A stretch of 64,000 bases of DNA from Gemmatimonadota bacterium (GCA_022571515.1 JACZXQ010000005.1:95526-159525); one strand, 5' to 3'. Shown: positions 54,272 to 63,588, numbered from the stretch's first letter. Notes: generated by a model from the sequence alone, not told the origin. A program made the numbers and translations.

Positions 54272-54732
54272 CTCCCTGCCGCGGTATCCGCAGTCAAGGG
54301 CCGGCGATTCCCATCCGTCCACGGGGTCGAGTTTGAAGCGGAAGAGCGTGCGCTTCGTTTTCGAGGCTCCATGTAGTGTACGTATGATTTCATTGTGTTT
54401 ATACGTATACCCAGTTGGGCGCCGAAGCGTGGGTTTGCTGAGTGGTCGTGGCTGAGCGCATGTTCAGGGACTCTGGGTGCTCCAATGGACGAAATCCGGG
54501 CGCAGCGCTCTGACGAGCAGGCTCGCGATTGGAGGTGGGCTGGCTTGGTGAACCGCGATGGCGCGGCTAGGTCTTAGAGCAGCTGCACGTCATGAGGGCG
54601 CACTTCCTGCTAAGGAGCACCGAGATGCGTGCCGGTCTAGGGCTGACGGCACTCTATCAGCGAGGTTGGGGGGCTGTGCCTCGGCGCCAGAACTGTCACG
54701 GACCACCGTTGAGCACTTGAGAGGAGAAGCAG
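54272..54732. other. Intergenic region with one palindromic repeat
   Basis: About 460 bases without a convincing gene. It contains repeat E copy 1 (54351-54423) and the leader of the SnoaL-like gene with GAGGAG near 54720. No tRNA or terminator is recognised. Confidence 0.5.
54351..54423. repeat. Palindromic repeat E, copy 1
   Basis: About 72 bp matching 63706-63776. It contains GAGGCTCC, an imperfect left arm GTGTACGTATGATT (54376-54389), right arm GTTTATACGTATAC (54397-54410), then CCCAGTTGGGCGCC. Right arm and tail are almost identical in both copies; the left arm has decayed here. Confidence 0.8.
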
Positions 54733-55131
54733 ATGACCATGCGAAGTAAGGGGGCCGAGGAAGCGATCCTTGCCACAGAGCGGGATGCACTGGATCGCTG
54801 GTCGATGGGCGATCCTGTCGGGTACGTGGAGGCCGCTGCCGACGACATGACGTACTTCGATGACATTGGAGCCCACGCCCGGGTGGACGGAATCGAGGCA
54901 GTGCGGGACTACCTCTCCACGTTGGAAGGGCAGATTCCGCCGCATCGCTACGAGATCGTGAATCCAAGGGTTCAGGTGTACGGAGACGTGGGGATTCTCA
55001 CCCTTCGATATCATCCGTCCTCTTTGGACGGCGAGACGCTGACCCCCTGGAAGGCGACAGCGGTTTACCGTCGGGTCGACGAGCGGTGGCGAGTGGTTCA
55101 CACGCATTGGTCCATGGTCAAAGAGGCCTGA
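54733..55131 (+). CDS. SnoaL/NTF2-like (DUF4440-type) protein
   Basis: 132 residues with GAGGAG seven bases before the ATG. ILATERDALDRWSMGDPVGY, MTYFDDIGAHARVDGIEAVR, GDVGILTLRYHP and ERWRVVHTHWSMVKE fit the NTF2-like alpha-beta cone fold used by small isomerases, cyclases and stress proteins. Conserved Asp and His line the pocket, but no activity can be named. It is cytoplasmic, with no neighbour in the same unit. Confidence 0.78.
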   Translation: MTMRSKGAEEAILATERDALDRWSMGDPVGYVEAAADDMTYFDDIGAHARVDGIEAVRDYLSTLEGQIPPHRYEIVNPRVQVYGDVGILTLRYHPSSLDGETLTPWKATAVYRRVDERWRVVHTHWSMVKEA

Positions 55132-55134
55132 TCC

Positions 55135-55820
55135 GATGGTCCCGGAAATGCCTCGAGAGAATCAACCGACGGATAGTCGTCATCCTCTGGGGGAAACCTC
55201 AGCCGTCACCGACACTCCACCCGTGGGAGGAGGAAGGAACCGGGGGAGCTGGGTCAACTCCTCCCCACGTGGCTCAGTGAGTCGGGCGACACAGCACGCT
55301 TAGACCTCAGGGCGAGCTAAACCGCCACGCTGTGGCAGCTGTGCTGGTGGGTGGCGACGCTCACCGGTGATGCGATCGGCTTCGTCCCCTCCGTCGAGTC
55401 CCCAGGCATTACACCGTCGTCCGGAGGCGTTTCTCGGCAGTCCGAAAAAAATCCCTCCGCCCAAGCGTGGGAAACCGGTCGAAGGCTCCCGAGCCAGTCA
55501 CCTGCGGTTGCCGTCATCCTGACGACAGAAATTCACCTGTGACGTTCAACTCCCCTCCCCTGGCAGAACACGCTGGCATGGAATGTCCTATTTTCTGGAC
55601 AAATCTATACATTTCCCCCTGTGTGCGTGGGAGTCCACCAGCGACTGCTTGGGTGCCCCCCTAGGGCGAGGGTGGCGGAACTAGCTTCCTCCCTCCGGCA
55701 GCCCTTGGTCTTATTGGCGTGCCTGTAGGCACTCACAATCCAAGACCGACAAGGCCCGGGCTCTGAGACCTGAATGAGACCCAAATAAGACCATCGGAAG
55801 GCCAGCAATGGCAGGGGGTT
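55135..55820. other. 690-bp intergenic region with a structured element
   Basis: No reading frame has a ribosome site plus recognisable composition. The region is less GC-rich in places and contains a nested hairpin at 55708-55748. A GGTGGCGGAACTAG near 55671 resembles the start of tRNA-Leu but no cloverleaf follows. It may hold a small RNA or dead mobile DNA. Confidence 0.4.
55708..55748. other. Nested hairpin, possible small-RNA or bidirectional terminator
   Basis: GGTCTT (55708-55713) pairs with AAGACC (55743-55748), ATTG (55714-55717) with CAAT (55737-55740), and GTGCC (55720-55724) with GGCAC (55729-55733) around a TGTA loop. That makes 15 base pairs with small internal loops. No U-tract follows on either strand. 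Confidence 0.4.
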
Positions 55821-55824
55821 CCGA

Positions 55825-56040
55825 TTAGACGAGGACCAGAAAAATGTCGAGCAGCAGGTGGATCAAGGAGAGTCGAACCAGCAGGACGAACAGGGCGGCG
55901 AGGCCGGCCCACCCGAAAAAGATGTGGAACCAAGCCAAGCCGAATCGGGGTTCCAGGGTTTTTCGAATCCCCTTGTAGGTCAGCCCATGCGAATTGACCA
56001 GGGTCGACTTGTCCCTTCTCTCAAACAACTCGTCCGGCAT
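55825..56040 (-). CDS. Small membrane protein coupled to the persulfide-dioxygenase-like gene
   Basis: 71 residues. A charged N-terminus (DELFERRDKSTLV) is followed by one or two membrane spans (WFHIFFGWAGLAALFVLLVR and LSLIHLLLDIFLVLV). Its ribosome site GGAGGG lies in the last codons of the hydrolase gene, six bases before this start, so translation is coupled. Family not recognised. A membrane partner for the sulfur enzyme is plausible only from position. Confidence 0.6.
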   Translation of the reverse strand: MPDELFERRDKSTLVNSHGLTYKGIRKTLEPRFGLAWFHIFFGWAGLAALFVLLVRLSLIHLLLDIFLVLV

Positions 56041-56046
56041 GGTGGC

Positions 56047-56793
56047 TCACCCTCCGTTGGCGCGATCGAGTCCTAGGTTCGTCGCCCGGATCCGTTTGGC
56101 CTGGGGCGGCGGGGCCGGGATATCTTCGAGCATGAGGCGGATGAACTCCTCCTCGTCCTCGAGCGCGAACGCACGGTTGAGCCGGCGCTCGAATCCGATC
56201 GTCGAACTAGGATTCCCGCTGAGTCCGCGGCCGCACACCGACCCGGAGAACGCCCCAGGGTATACTCCGAGATGGTCGGGCAGTCTCCGTAGCTTCTCCG
56301 CGCTCTGGAAGAGGGCCCTCGCCCCCACCTCGGCCGAGGTGGCCAATTCCGTCCGCCCCATGTCTCCCACCATGAGCGTGTGGCCCGTCACCACGAACCA
56401 CGGCTCGTCGCCCCGCCGGTGGTCGGTCACCACCAAGGAAATATGCTCCGGCGTGTGCCCCGGCGTGTGGAGGACCTCGACCTGGGTGTTCCCCAGATCT
56501 AGGACCTCGCCATCCTCGACGCCTCGGTACGAATAAGCCGCCTCCGTGCCGGCGAGAATCACATACTCGGCTCCGGCCGCCTGGGCGAGTTCCCGCCCGC
56601 TGGAGATGTGATCGGCATGCACATGCGTGTCGATTACGTAGCGGATCGGCAGGTTGCCCACCTCCGACTCCTTCAGGTAACGCCCAATGTCTCCGATGGG
56701 ATCGACGACGGCGCCGATCCCCTTCGTCGGACATCCGAGAAGGTAGGAAGCCGCGATCACGGGTTCTCTGTCCAGATACTGACGAAAAAGCAT
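56047..56793 (-). CDS. Metallo-beta-lactamase-fold hydrolase, ETHE1/persulfide dioxygenase-like
   Basis: 248 residues from ATG at 56791-56793 with GAGGGAG upstream. QYLDREPVIAASYLLGCPTK, VIDTHVHADHISSGRELAQA, VLHTPGHTPEHISLVVTD, FVVTGHTLMVGDMGRTEL and VYPGAFSGSVCGRGLSGNPS follow the ETHE1 pattern, with His-rich zinc/iron ligands and a serine-glycine end motif. Persulfide dioxygenases oxidise glutathione or low-molecular persulfides to sulfite. Rhodanese fusion is absent. A plain lactonase or glyoxalase-like activity cannot be ruled out. Confidence 0.82.
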   Translation of the reverse strand: MLFRQYLDREPVIAASYLLGCPTKGIGAVVDPIGDIGRYLKESEVGNLPIRYVIDTHVHADHISSGRELAQAAGAEYVILAGTEAAYSYRGVEDGEVLDLGNTQVEVLHTPGHTPEHISLVVTDHRRGDEPWFVVTGHTLMVGDMGRTELATSAEVGARALFQSAEKLRRLPDHLGVYPGAFSGSVCGRGLSGNPSSTIGFERRLNRAFALEDEEEFIRLMLEDIPAPPPQAKRIRATNLGLDRANGG

Positions 56794-57085
56794 CGTTACT
56801 CCCTCAGGGAAAGGGTTACAAAGGTCCTCTTCGAGTCTGGCACCCTGCTTGAGCGAGCCGAGACACCCCGAGGACATCCCCACGCGACAGCTGGTGCCAG
56901 GGCAACATGCACGCTCGCCGTTCGCTCATGCAAGGACGCGACGAGCGGATGCAAGCGCGCCACGTTTTCCTTGCGTATAAGACCTGGCAGTCGCAGCCTT
57001 ACTCTGCTATCTCATGGTCGAGCGGCGGGTCCACCGTCTGCCCCCAACCCGTTGTTCCATGCCCGCCTCCACAAAGGTGGATAGA

Positions 57086-58834
57086 ATGGCCTCGGAACCG
57101 ATCCGCACGCTCGTCGTCGAGGACGACCCCTCCTCACGCCACCTCATCCAGGAGATCCTCCAAGCACGCGGTCACGAGGTGGAGGCGTGTGCCGACGCCG
57201 AGACGGCGTGGGAAATCGCCCAGCGGGAACGGTTCTCCCTGGCCGTTCTGGATCTGCGGCTTCCCGGAATGGATGGCGTCGAGCTGTGCCGCAGGCTGAG
57301 AAAGCTCCCGGACGGTGGGCAGATGGTCGTGATGTTCGTTACGGGCGCGGATCGTTCGGAGGACTTGGGCCGGGCGCTGGAGGCCGGGGCCGACGACTAC
57401 GTTCTCAAACCGATCGTGGACGCCGACCTCCCCCTCCGATTCGCGCTCGCGGAGCGCAAGATCTACTTCCTGCAGGACCGAAAGCGCACCGAGGAGGGAC
57501 TGGCCCGCGACGCGCTGCTCGACACCGTCACGGACCTCGTCAACCGGACGCTCTTCACCGAGCGCCTGCATCGCACCGGCCGGAGGGCGCAGCGGAAGAA
57601 CCACAAGCCCGGGCAGGTGACGAAGTACCTGTACGCGGTGCTCTTCGTGAACCTCGACGGCTTCGCTCGGGTGAACTCCCGTGTGGGATACGAGGGTGGG
57701 AACGAGATCCTGCGCCAGGTGGGCCACCGTCTGGAGGACTGCATCCGGGGTGCCGACACTGTCGCGCGCTTCGGTGGCGACGAGTTCGTGATCCTGCTGG
57801 ACGACATGAAGGACGTCAGCGACCCTACCCGTGTCTGCAGGCGCATCGCGCAGGCCTTTATCAAGCCGTTCCGGGGTGGTGGAGAGGACTTCCGCCTCAC
57901 GGTGTCCGTGGGCGTCGCGTTGAGCTACGGGAGGCCAGTCGATTCTGCGGCCATCGTGGACGAAGCGAGGAAAGCCCTGATTCGAGCCAAGGAGGAAGGG
58001 CCGGCCTCCGTGGTGATGTTCGACGCCGTCGTCCACGCGCGGGCGATCGCCCGGATCCAGCTCGAGTCGCGCCTCAGGTCGGCGGTCGAGAACGGGGAGA
58101 TGGTGCTGCACTATCAGCCCATCACGCTCATCGAGACGGGTCGGGTCGCAGGGTTTGAGGCGCTGGTCCGCTGGGACGAGTCCGAGCGCGGCATCGTGGG
58201 TCCGAACGAGTTCATCCACGTGGCGGAGGACACGGGAGTCATCATCCCACTGGGGCGGTGGATCATCGACGAAGCGGTGCGCCAGCTCTCCGAGTGGCGA
58301 GAGGCGCTGCCAGAAGGTGAGCTACCGTTTGTCAGCGTGAACGTCTCGGGCAAGCAGTTCACTCTGCCCGACCTCGCCGAACAGATCACGGGATCGATGG
58401 ACAAGGCAGGTCTTCCCGCGGGCTCCATCCACATCGAGATCACGGAGACCGCTCTGATGACCGATCTGGACACCGCCAGGAGGACCATCGAGTCGCTGAA
58501 CGAAGCGTCGGTGGAAGTCCACGTCGACGATTTCGGCACGGGGTACTCGTCGCTCAGCTACCTCAGCCGGTTGCCCATCGCGGGCCTGAAGATCGACCGC
58601 TCGTTCGTGACCCAGATCACGAACAGCCGGGAGGACAGGGAGGTCGTGCGCACGATCACGAGTCTCGGCAAGAGCCTGAACATGGCCGTCATCGCGGAAG
58701 GTGTGGAGACAGAGCGGCAGCTCGAGGAGCTTCGCGCGCTCGGCTGCGAATACGGTCAGGGCTTCCTGTTCGGCCGGCCGCGGCCCGCCGCCGAGGTCAC
58801 GAAACTCCTCCACGGAAAAGAGGCCCGGGCCTGA
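57086..58834 (+). CDS. Response regulator with REC, GGDEF and EAL domains
   Basis: 582 residues from ATG at 57086. The REC domain (1-120) has VVEDDPSSRHLI and phospho-Asp in AVLDLRLPGMDG. The GGDEF domain (about 155-310) has LDGFARVNSRVGYEGGNEIL and intact VARFGGDEFVILL. The EAL domain (about 325-575) has FEALVRWDE, VNVSGKQF, IEITETALM, VDDFGTGYSSLSYLSRLPIA, LKIDRSFV and VIAEGVET with EGQGF-type GCEYGQGFLFGRP. Both c-di-GMP synthesis and breakdown motifs look active, so phosphorylation may set the balance. No histidine kinase is next to it. Confidence 0.95.
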   Translation: MASEPIRTLVVEDDPSSRHLIQEILQARGHEVEACADAETAWEIAQRERFSLAVLDLRLPGMDGVELCRRLRKLPDGGQMVVMFVTGADRSEDLGRALEAGADDYVLKPIVDADLPLRFALAERKIYFLQDRKRTEEGLARDALLDTVTDLVNRTLFTERLHRTGRRAQRKNHKPGQVTKYLYAVLFVNLDGFARVNSRVGYEGGNEILRQVGHRLEDCIRGADTVARFGGDEFVILLDDMKDVSDPTRVCRRIAQAFIKPFRGGGEDFRLTVSVGVALSYGRPVDSAAIVDEARKALIRAKEEGPASVVMFDAVVHARAIARIQLESRLRSAVENGEMVLHYQPITLIETGRVAGFEALVRWDESERGIVGPNEFIHVAEDTGVIIPLGRWIIDEAVRQLSEWREALPEGELPFVSVNVSGKQFTLPDLAEQITGSMDKAGLPAGSIHIEITETALMTDLDTARRTIESLNEASVEVHVDDFGTGYSSLSYLSRLPIAGLKIDRSFVTQITNSREDREVVRTITSLGKSLNMAVIAEGVETERQLEELRALGCEYGQGFLFGRPRPAAEVTKLLHGKEARA

Positions 58835-58838
58835 GGCC

Positions 58839-58869
58839 CACCCGCGAGGGATTGCTCCCGGGTGATTTT
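58839..58869 (+). terminator. Terminator after the REC-GGDEF-EAL gene
   Basis: CACCCG-c-GAG pairs with CTC-c-CGGGTG around GGATTG (9 pairs, one C.C mismatch), followed by ATTTTGAGTT. Position and stem suggest a weak terminator 4 bases after the stop. Confidence 0.55.
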
Positions 58870-58952
58870 GAGTTACTCCCGGCCCTTTTCAGATCTTGTC
58901 ATGAGGTGACCAAGCCGACGGTCCGCGAACTCTTCGCGACAGGCGAAACCGA

Positions 58953-60482
58953 ATGATCGAAGCCGTGCTGGCGAATCTGCGCGAGTACTGGATGGTCCAC
59001 TCCCTTCTCGCGCTCTACACCGTCATGCTCGCGCACCACGCATGGGCCGGTAGCCGACAGACCCGGGGACTCGCCGACTACTATGTGGGGGGCCGGAAGA
59101 TGGGCGGCTGGGTAATCGGCCTCTCGTTCTTCGCCACCTACGCGAGCACCAATTCCTTCGTGGGCTTCGCCGGACGCACGTACGAGTGGGGCGTCCCATG
59201 GATGCTCTTCATTCCCACTTCCGTGGCCTTCTGTCTGTTCGCGTGGATCGTCGTAGCGCCGCGGCTGCGAAGATTCACGGAGGCGATGGGCTCCCTCACG
59301 ATCCCGGACTTCATCGGCTTTCGGTTCGGGAGCACGCCGGCACGGGTCTTCGCCGCTCTGATCGTGATCGTCGCGTCGCTGTTCTACATGACGGCGGTAT
59401 TCAAGGGGATCGGCAACCTGATCGAGCAGTTCCTGGACATCCCCTACACCGTCGCTATCGGCATCGTCTTCCTCATCGTGGTGCTCTACACGATGATCGG
59501 AGGCTTCATCAGTGTGGTGAAAACCGACTCCGTCCAGGGCGTCGTCATGATCATCGCCGCCGTGCTCCTCTTCTTCGGCACCGTCAATGCGGCAGGCGGA
59601 TTCGGCGCGATCCACGAGGTTCGGACCCAGCCGGGCGGAGAGGCGCTCTTCACGTGGGGCGGCGGCGTCGCGGTACCCGTCCTCATCGGAACGATGTTCG
59701 CGGGGCTCGTGAAGTTCGCGGTGGAGCCTCGACAACTCTCGCGTTTCTTCGCCCTGGAGGGCGCCAAGGCGATTCGCACCGGAATGATCGTCTCGTCGCT
59801 CACTTTCGCAGTGGTGTTCTCGCTCCTCCTCCCCGTTGGCCTCTACGCCCGCCGCATCCTGCCCGCCGGTCTCGACGATACCGATCTCGTGGTGCCCACC
59901 CTGCTCACCGAGGTGTTCGGCCCGGGCACGGGAGCGTTCCTGCTGGTGGCGATGGTCGCGGCCGCCATGTCCTCGCTGGACTCGGTGTTGCTGGTCCTTG
60001 CTTCGACGACCGAGCGCGACCTCGTGGGCATCGCGTGGCCGGGTCGGACCGAGAAGTCGGAGATGCGCTGGACGCGCGGCTGGGTTGGTCTCTTCGCGCT
60101 CATCACGGCCCTCATCTCCCTGAGGCCGCTCGCCGGCATCGTCGAGTTGACCGCGTTCAGCGGCAGCCTATACGGAGCGTGCTTCTTTCCCGCGATCGTA
60201 TTTGGCCTTCACTGGCGTAGAGGAAGCGGCGCCGCCGTCATGGCCTCGTTCGCGGTCGGCATCGTAGTCCTTCTCGCCTGGGACTTCGTGCCCGGTTCTC
60301 AGATCCTCCACGAGGTCTTCCCGGCCATGGTGCTTTCGACCGGTACGTTTTGGAGCGTCTCCGTCCTCACGGAGAACGGAGCCAGCGAGGAGGTCGAGGC
60401 ATTGTTGGCGGGCAACGCCTCGGCTCGGTATTCTGAGACCCGACCAGTCCAAGGAGCGCACCATGAGCGAGATCAGTCGTAA
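58953..60482 (+). CDS. Sodium:solute symporter (SSS) family transporter
   Basis: 509 residues, about 12-13 membrane spans. GLADYYVGGRKMGGWVIGLS, SFFATYASTNSFVGFAGRTY, VVLYTMIGGFISVVKTDSVQ, FVEP-like KFAVEPRQLSRFFALEGAKA and AMVAAAMSSLDSVLLVLAST are SSS core motifs, with the Na+ and substrate site in TM1/TM8. The pattern is nearest to pantothenate/proline/short organic acid carriers; substrate unknown. It overlaps the next amidohydrolase start by 20 nt. Confidence 0.92.
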   Translation: MIEAVLANLREYWMVHSLLALYTVMLAHHAWAGSRQTRGLADYYVGGRKMGGWVIGLSFFATYASTNSFVGFAGRTYEWGVPWMLFIPTSVAFCLFAWIVVAPRLRRFTEAMGSLTIPDFIGFRFGSTPARVFAALIVIVASLFYMTAVFKGIGNLIEQFLDIPYTVAIGIVFLIVVLYTMIGGFISVVKTDSVQGVVMIIAAVLLFFGTVNAAGGFGAIHEVRTQPGGEALFTWGGGVAVPVLIGTMFAGLVKFAVEPRQLSRFFALEGAKAIRTGMIVSSLTFAVVFSLLLPVGLYARRILPAGLDDTDLVVPTLLTEVFGPGTGAFLLVAMVAAAMSSLDSVLLVLASTTERDLVGIAWPGRTEKSEMRWTRGWVGLFALITALISLRPLAGIVELTAFSGSLYGACFFPAIVFGLHWRRGSGAAVMASFAVGIVVLLAWDFVPGSQILHEVFPAMVLSTGTFWSVSVLTENGASEEVEALLAGNASARYSETRPVQGAHHERDQS

Positions 60483-62130
60483 GGACTTCCTAGGACTCGG
60501 GACGATGGCCACGGCTGGGATCGCTTCGGGATGCGCCCCCAGGCCCGCTACGGGCGTCACCCCTGATCTGATCGTCCTGAACGCGAACGTTCTTACGCAG
60601 GACGACCAGAACCCGAGCGCCGAAGCGTTCGCGGTCAAAGACGAGCGCTTCGTCGCGGTGGGATCGACGAGCGACGTGCGGAACTTGGCGTCGGCGAGCA
60701 CGCAGGTGATCGACGCCGGTGGCGCGACGGTCGTCCCGGGCTTCATCGACGCGCATTCGCACCCCTCCGGCGCCGGACTCAACGAGCTCAGGAACGTGAA
60801 CACGAACCTCGGGAGCATCGCCAGGATCCAGGTCGCGCTACGCGAGCGTGCCGCCCAGACACCTCCAGGCGAGTGGATCATCGGATTCATGTACGACGAC
60901 ACGAAGCAGGAGGAGGGGCGACCGCTGGCCCGACTCGACCTCGACGAGGTGAGCACGGACCACCCGATTGTCGTGGGTCACCGTGGGGGTCACACGGGAG
61001 TGTACAATTCCAAGGCCTTCGAACTCGCCGGCGTGACGGCGGAGACGCCCGACCCCTTCGGAGGGCACTTCTACCGCGAGGACGGCGAGCTCACCGGAAA
61101 GGTCGCCGAGCGCGCCCGTGGCGCCTTCACCATTCCCGGCGGCTCCACCCGTGAGGAGCGAGCCCAGGGAGTAGCCCTGATCTGCGGCCGGATGAACGCG
61201 TCGGGGCTCACGTCGGTCCACCAGGCCGGGACCGGCCCAAGCGCCTTCACTGCGTTCCAGGACGCTCGTGAGGCCGGTGACCTCAGCCTGCGCATGAACC
61301 TCTTCGCGAGGGGCGGCGCGTTCGGCTCTTTGAACGAGAGCGGCATCCGCTCAGGCTTCGGCGACGAGTGGCTTCGGGTAGGTCCCGTGAAGTTCGCGGC
61401 CGATGGATCGGCGTCCGAGCGGACGATGGCGATGAGTACGCCGTACGCCGGTCGTCCGGACGACTTCGGTATCCTCACCATGACCCAGGAGCAAATCCAC
61501 GAAGTCGTCGAGGAGGCGCATCGGTCGGATTGGCAGATCGCGATCCATGCCAATGGTGATGTCACGATCGACATGGTGCTGAACGCCTACGAGCGTGTGC
61601 AGCGGGAGTGGCCTCGGGAGGACACCCGTCACCGCATAGAGCACTGTTCACTGGTGAACCCATCACTGCTGCAGCGCATCGCCGACGGGCGCTACATCCC
61701 GGCTCCGTTCTACACCTACGCCCACTACCACGGCGAGAAATGGGTCGAGTACGGTGAGGCGAAGATGGAGTGGATGTTCGCCCACAAGTCGTTCCTCGAC
61801 TACGGCATCATGGTCGCTCCGGCGTCGGATCACAGTCCAGGCCCGTACGAGCCGATGATGGCGATCCAGTCGATGGTGACGCGCAAGGATTTTTCGGGGC
61901 GCGTGTGGGGCCCGAGCCAGCGGATCACAGTGGAGCAGGCGCTCAAGGTGTGCACACTGAACGGCGCATATGCGTCCTTCGAGGAGAACGAGAAGGGCTC
62001 GATCGCCGCCGGCAAGCTCGGAGATTTCGTGATCCTGGCCGAAGATCCGCACGACGTCGATCCCGACCGGATCAAGGAGATCCAGATCGTGCGGACCGTC
62101 GTGGGGGGCACTACGGTCTACGAGGCGTGA
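60463..62130 (+). CDS. Exported metal-dependent amidohydrolase (YtcJ-like), possibly lipid-anchored
   Basis: 555 residues. SRKDFLGLGTMATAGIASGC is a Tat-like signal with RK in place of RR and a lipobox-like IASGC, so it may be a Tat lipoprotein. VVPGFIDAHSHPSGAGLNEL carries the first metal His pair, and IGFMYDDT, PIVVGHRGGHTGVYNSKAFE, IAIHANGDVTIDM, HRIEHCSLV, and ASDHSP add the other ligands. LNGAYASFEENEKGSIAAGK and FVILAEDP end the family pattern. Substrate unknown; the symporter upstream shares a coupled start, so the transported compound may be its product. Confidence 0.9.
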   Translation: MSEISRKDFLGLGTMATAGIASGCAPRPATGVTPDLIVLNANVLTQDDQNPSAEAFAVKDERFVAVGSTSDVRNLASASTQVIDAGGATVVPGFIDAHSHPSGAGLNELRNVNTNLGSIARIQVALRERAAQTPPGEWIIGFMYDDTKQEEGRPLARLDLDEVSTDHPIVVGHRGGHTGVYNSKAFELAGVTAETPDPFGGHFYREDGELTGKVAERARGAFTIPGGSTREERAQGVALICGRMNASGLTSVHQAGTGPSAFTAFQDAREAGDLSLRMNLFARGGAFGSLNESGIRSGFGDEWLRVGPVKFAADGSASERTMAMSTPYAGRPDDFGILTMTQEQIHEVVEEAHRSDWQIAIHANGDVTIDMVLNAYERVQREWPREDTRHRIEHCSLVNPSLLQRIADGRYIPAPFYTYAHYHGEKWVEYGEAKMEWMFAHKSFLDYGIMVAPASDHSPGPYEPMMAIQSMVTRKDFSGRVWGPSQRITVEQALKVCTLNGAYASFEENEKGSIAAGKLGDFVILAEDPHDVDPDRIKEIQIVRTVVGGTTVYEA

Positions 62131-62265
62131 GGCGCTGAAGGAACTGGGGGGGGTCTAGGTCCGGGTACGTGAGCACCCAGCATGCACCGAGAATCTGGCC
62201 GAATGGAGTTTGGGCAGAGCACGGCGTAGCTTCTTCCCCTATCCAAACAAGCGAGGAGTGCTGCG

Positions 62266-63588
62266 ATGCGCATCGTTACCATGACGAGAATTCACGCGGT
62301 CCACGTGCTGTTGGCGGCTCTTGGTGTCACCGCCGCTACCGCTCAGGTCACCGCGATCCGTGCGGGTGGTCTCGTGGATCCAGAATCAGGCACCCTATCG
62401 GCGAACCAGATCATCCTGATCGAGGATGGGCGTTTCCTGGCGATCGGCGCCGACGTCACGATTCCTCCGGGCGCTGAGGTCATCGACCTGTCTCACCTCA
62501 CCGTTCTCCCTGGCTTGGTCGACGCGCACAACCATCTGGCGCTGACGTACAAGGCCGAGCCCGAGAACAACATCTACTACCTGACCTACGTGCTCGAGAG
62601 CACGCCACTCCGTGCGATCCAAGCGGCGTCCAACGGCATCCAGATGCTCTCCGCGGGCTTCACCATCGTTCGTGATATGGGGAACAACGGCAACTACGCG
62701 GATACGGCGCTGCGGCTCGCGATCGAGCAGGGGTGGATTCCCGGGCCGATGATCATCAACTCGGGCATCATCATCGGTGGCATGGGCGGGCAGTTCTGGC
62801 CCACGCCCGAGATGGCCATCGACAAGAATATCGTCTACCCCGAGTACCTCGACGCGGACACCCCGGATGAGATCGTGAAAGCGGTGCGGCAGAACGCGCT
62901 GTTCGGTGCGACGGTCATCAAGATCTGCGTGGACTGCAAGCCGTGGGGTTACTCGGTCGACGAGATTCGCCTCTTCATCAGCGAAGCGGCCAAGGCCGGC
63001 CTCAAGGTCGAAGGGCACGTGCAGACGGTGGACGGCGCCGGTCGCGCTATCGAAGCCGGTATCTGGTCGATCGCGCACTCCGGCGCACTCACCGACGAGA
63101 TGCACAAGCGGATGGCGGCGAAGGGAATCTGGCGCGCCGGTACCGAGACGCCGATCACGCTAGTCGGGCACACCTCGGAGCGCCGCTACGCACAGACCGT
63201 AGCCGGTCTCAGGAATGCCTTTGAGAACAATGTGCCGCTCACGTTCTCGACCGATGCGGACTATTACATCCCCGGCATGACGCGCGGGGAGGTCGCCATC
63301 GAGTTCATCGAGTCGTGGAAGGCCGCAGGTATTCCCCCAGCCGACATCCTGCGGGCGATGACGACGAACGGCTATCTGGTGAGTGAGACGGAAAACGAGC
63401 GCGGACCCATCAGGGTGGGTCTGGCCGCCGACCTGATCGCGGTCGCGGGCAATCCTCTCGACGACATCGATGCGTTGCGCGACGTGCAGTTCGTGATGAA
63501 GGACGGGATGGTATTCAAGCAAGGCGGCGTGATGACCCCGGAGAAGTTTTTCCACGGCGGGCCGGTCAACGGCTGGAACATTCGGTGA
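62266..63588 (+). CDS. Secreted imidazolonepropionase-like amidohydrolase
   Basis: 440 residues with GAGGAG before the ATG and signal HVLLAALGVTAATAQ. VLPGLVDAHNHLALTYKAEP has the metal histidines; FTIVRDMGNNGNY, VKICVDCKPWG with the Lys that bridges the metals, VEGHVQTVDGAGRAIEAG, SIAHSG, LTFSTDADYYIPGMTRGEVA and GPIRVGLAADLIAVAGNPLD complete the fold. Such exported enzymes include Xaa-Pro-type dipeptidases and organophosphate-like hydrolases. It is adjacent to the other amidohydrolase, but in a different subfamily. Confidence 0.9.
   Translation: MRIVTMTRIHAVHVLLAALGVTAATAQVTAIRAGGLVDPESGTLSANQIILIEDGRFLAIGADVTIPPGAEVIDLSHLTVLPGLVDAHNHLALTYKAEPENNIYYLTYVLESTPLRAIQAASNGIQMLSAGFTIVRDMGNNGNYADTALRLAIEQGWIPGPMIINSGIIIGGMGGQFWPTPEMAIDKNIVYPEYLDADTPDEIVKAVRQNALFGATVIKICVDCKPWGYSVDEIRLFISEAAKAGLKVEGHVQTVDGAGRAIEAGIWSIAHSGALTDEMHKRMAAKGIWRAGTETPITLVGHTSERRYAQTVAGLRNAFENNVPLTFSTDADYYIPGMTRGEVAIEFIESWKAAGIPPADILRAMTTNGYLVSETENERGPIRVGLAADLIAVAGNPLDDIDALRDVQFVMKDGMVFKQGGVMTPEKFFHGGPVNGWNIR

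Noticed and set aside
55671..55690. GGTGGCGGAACTAG resembling the 5' part of a tRNA-Leu
   Set aside because: No matching acceptor strand, anticodon stem or T-arm follows at tRNA distances.
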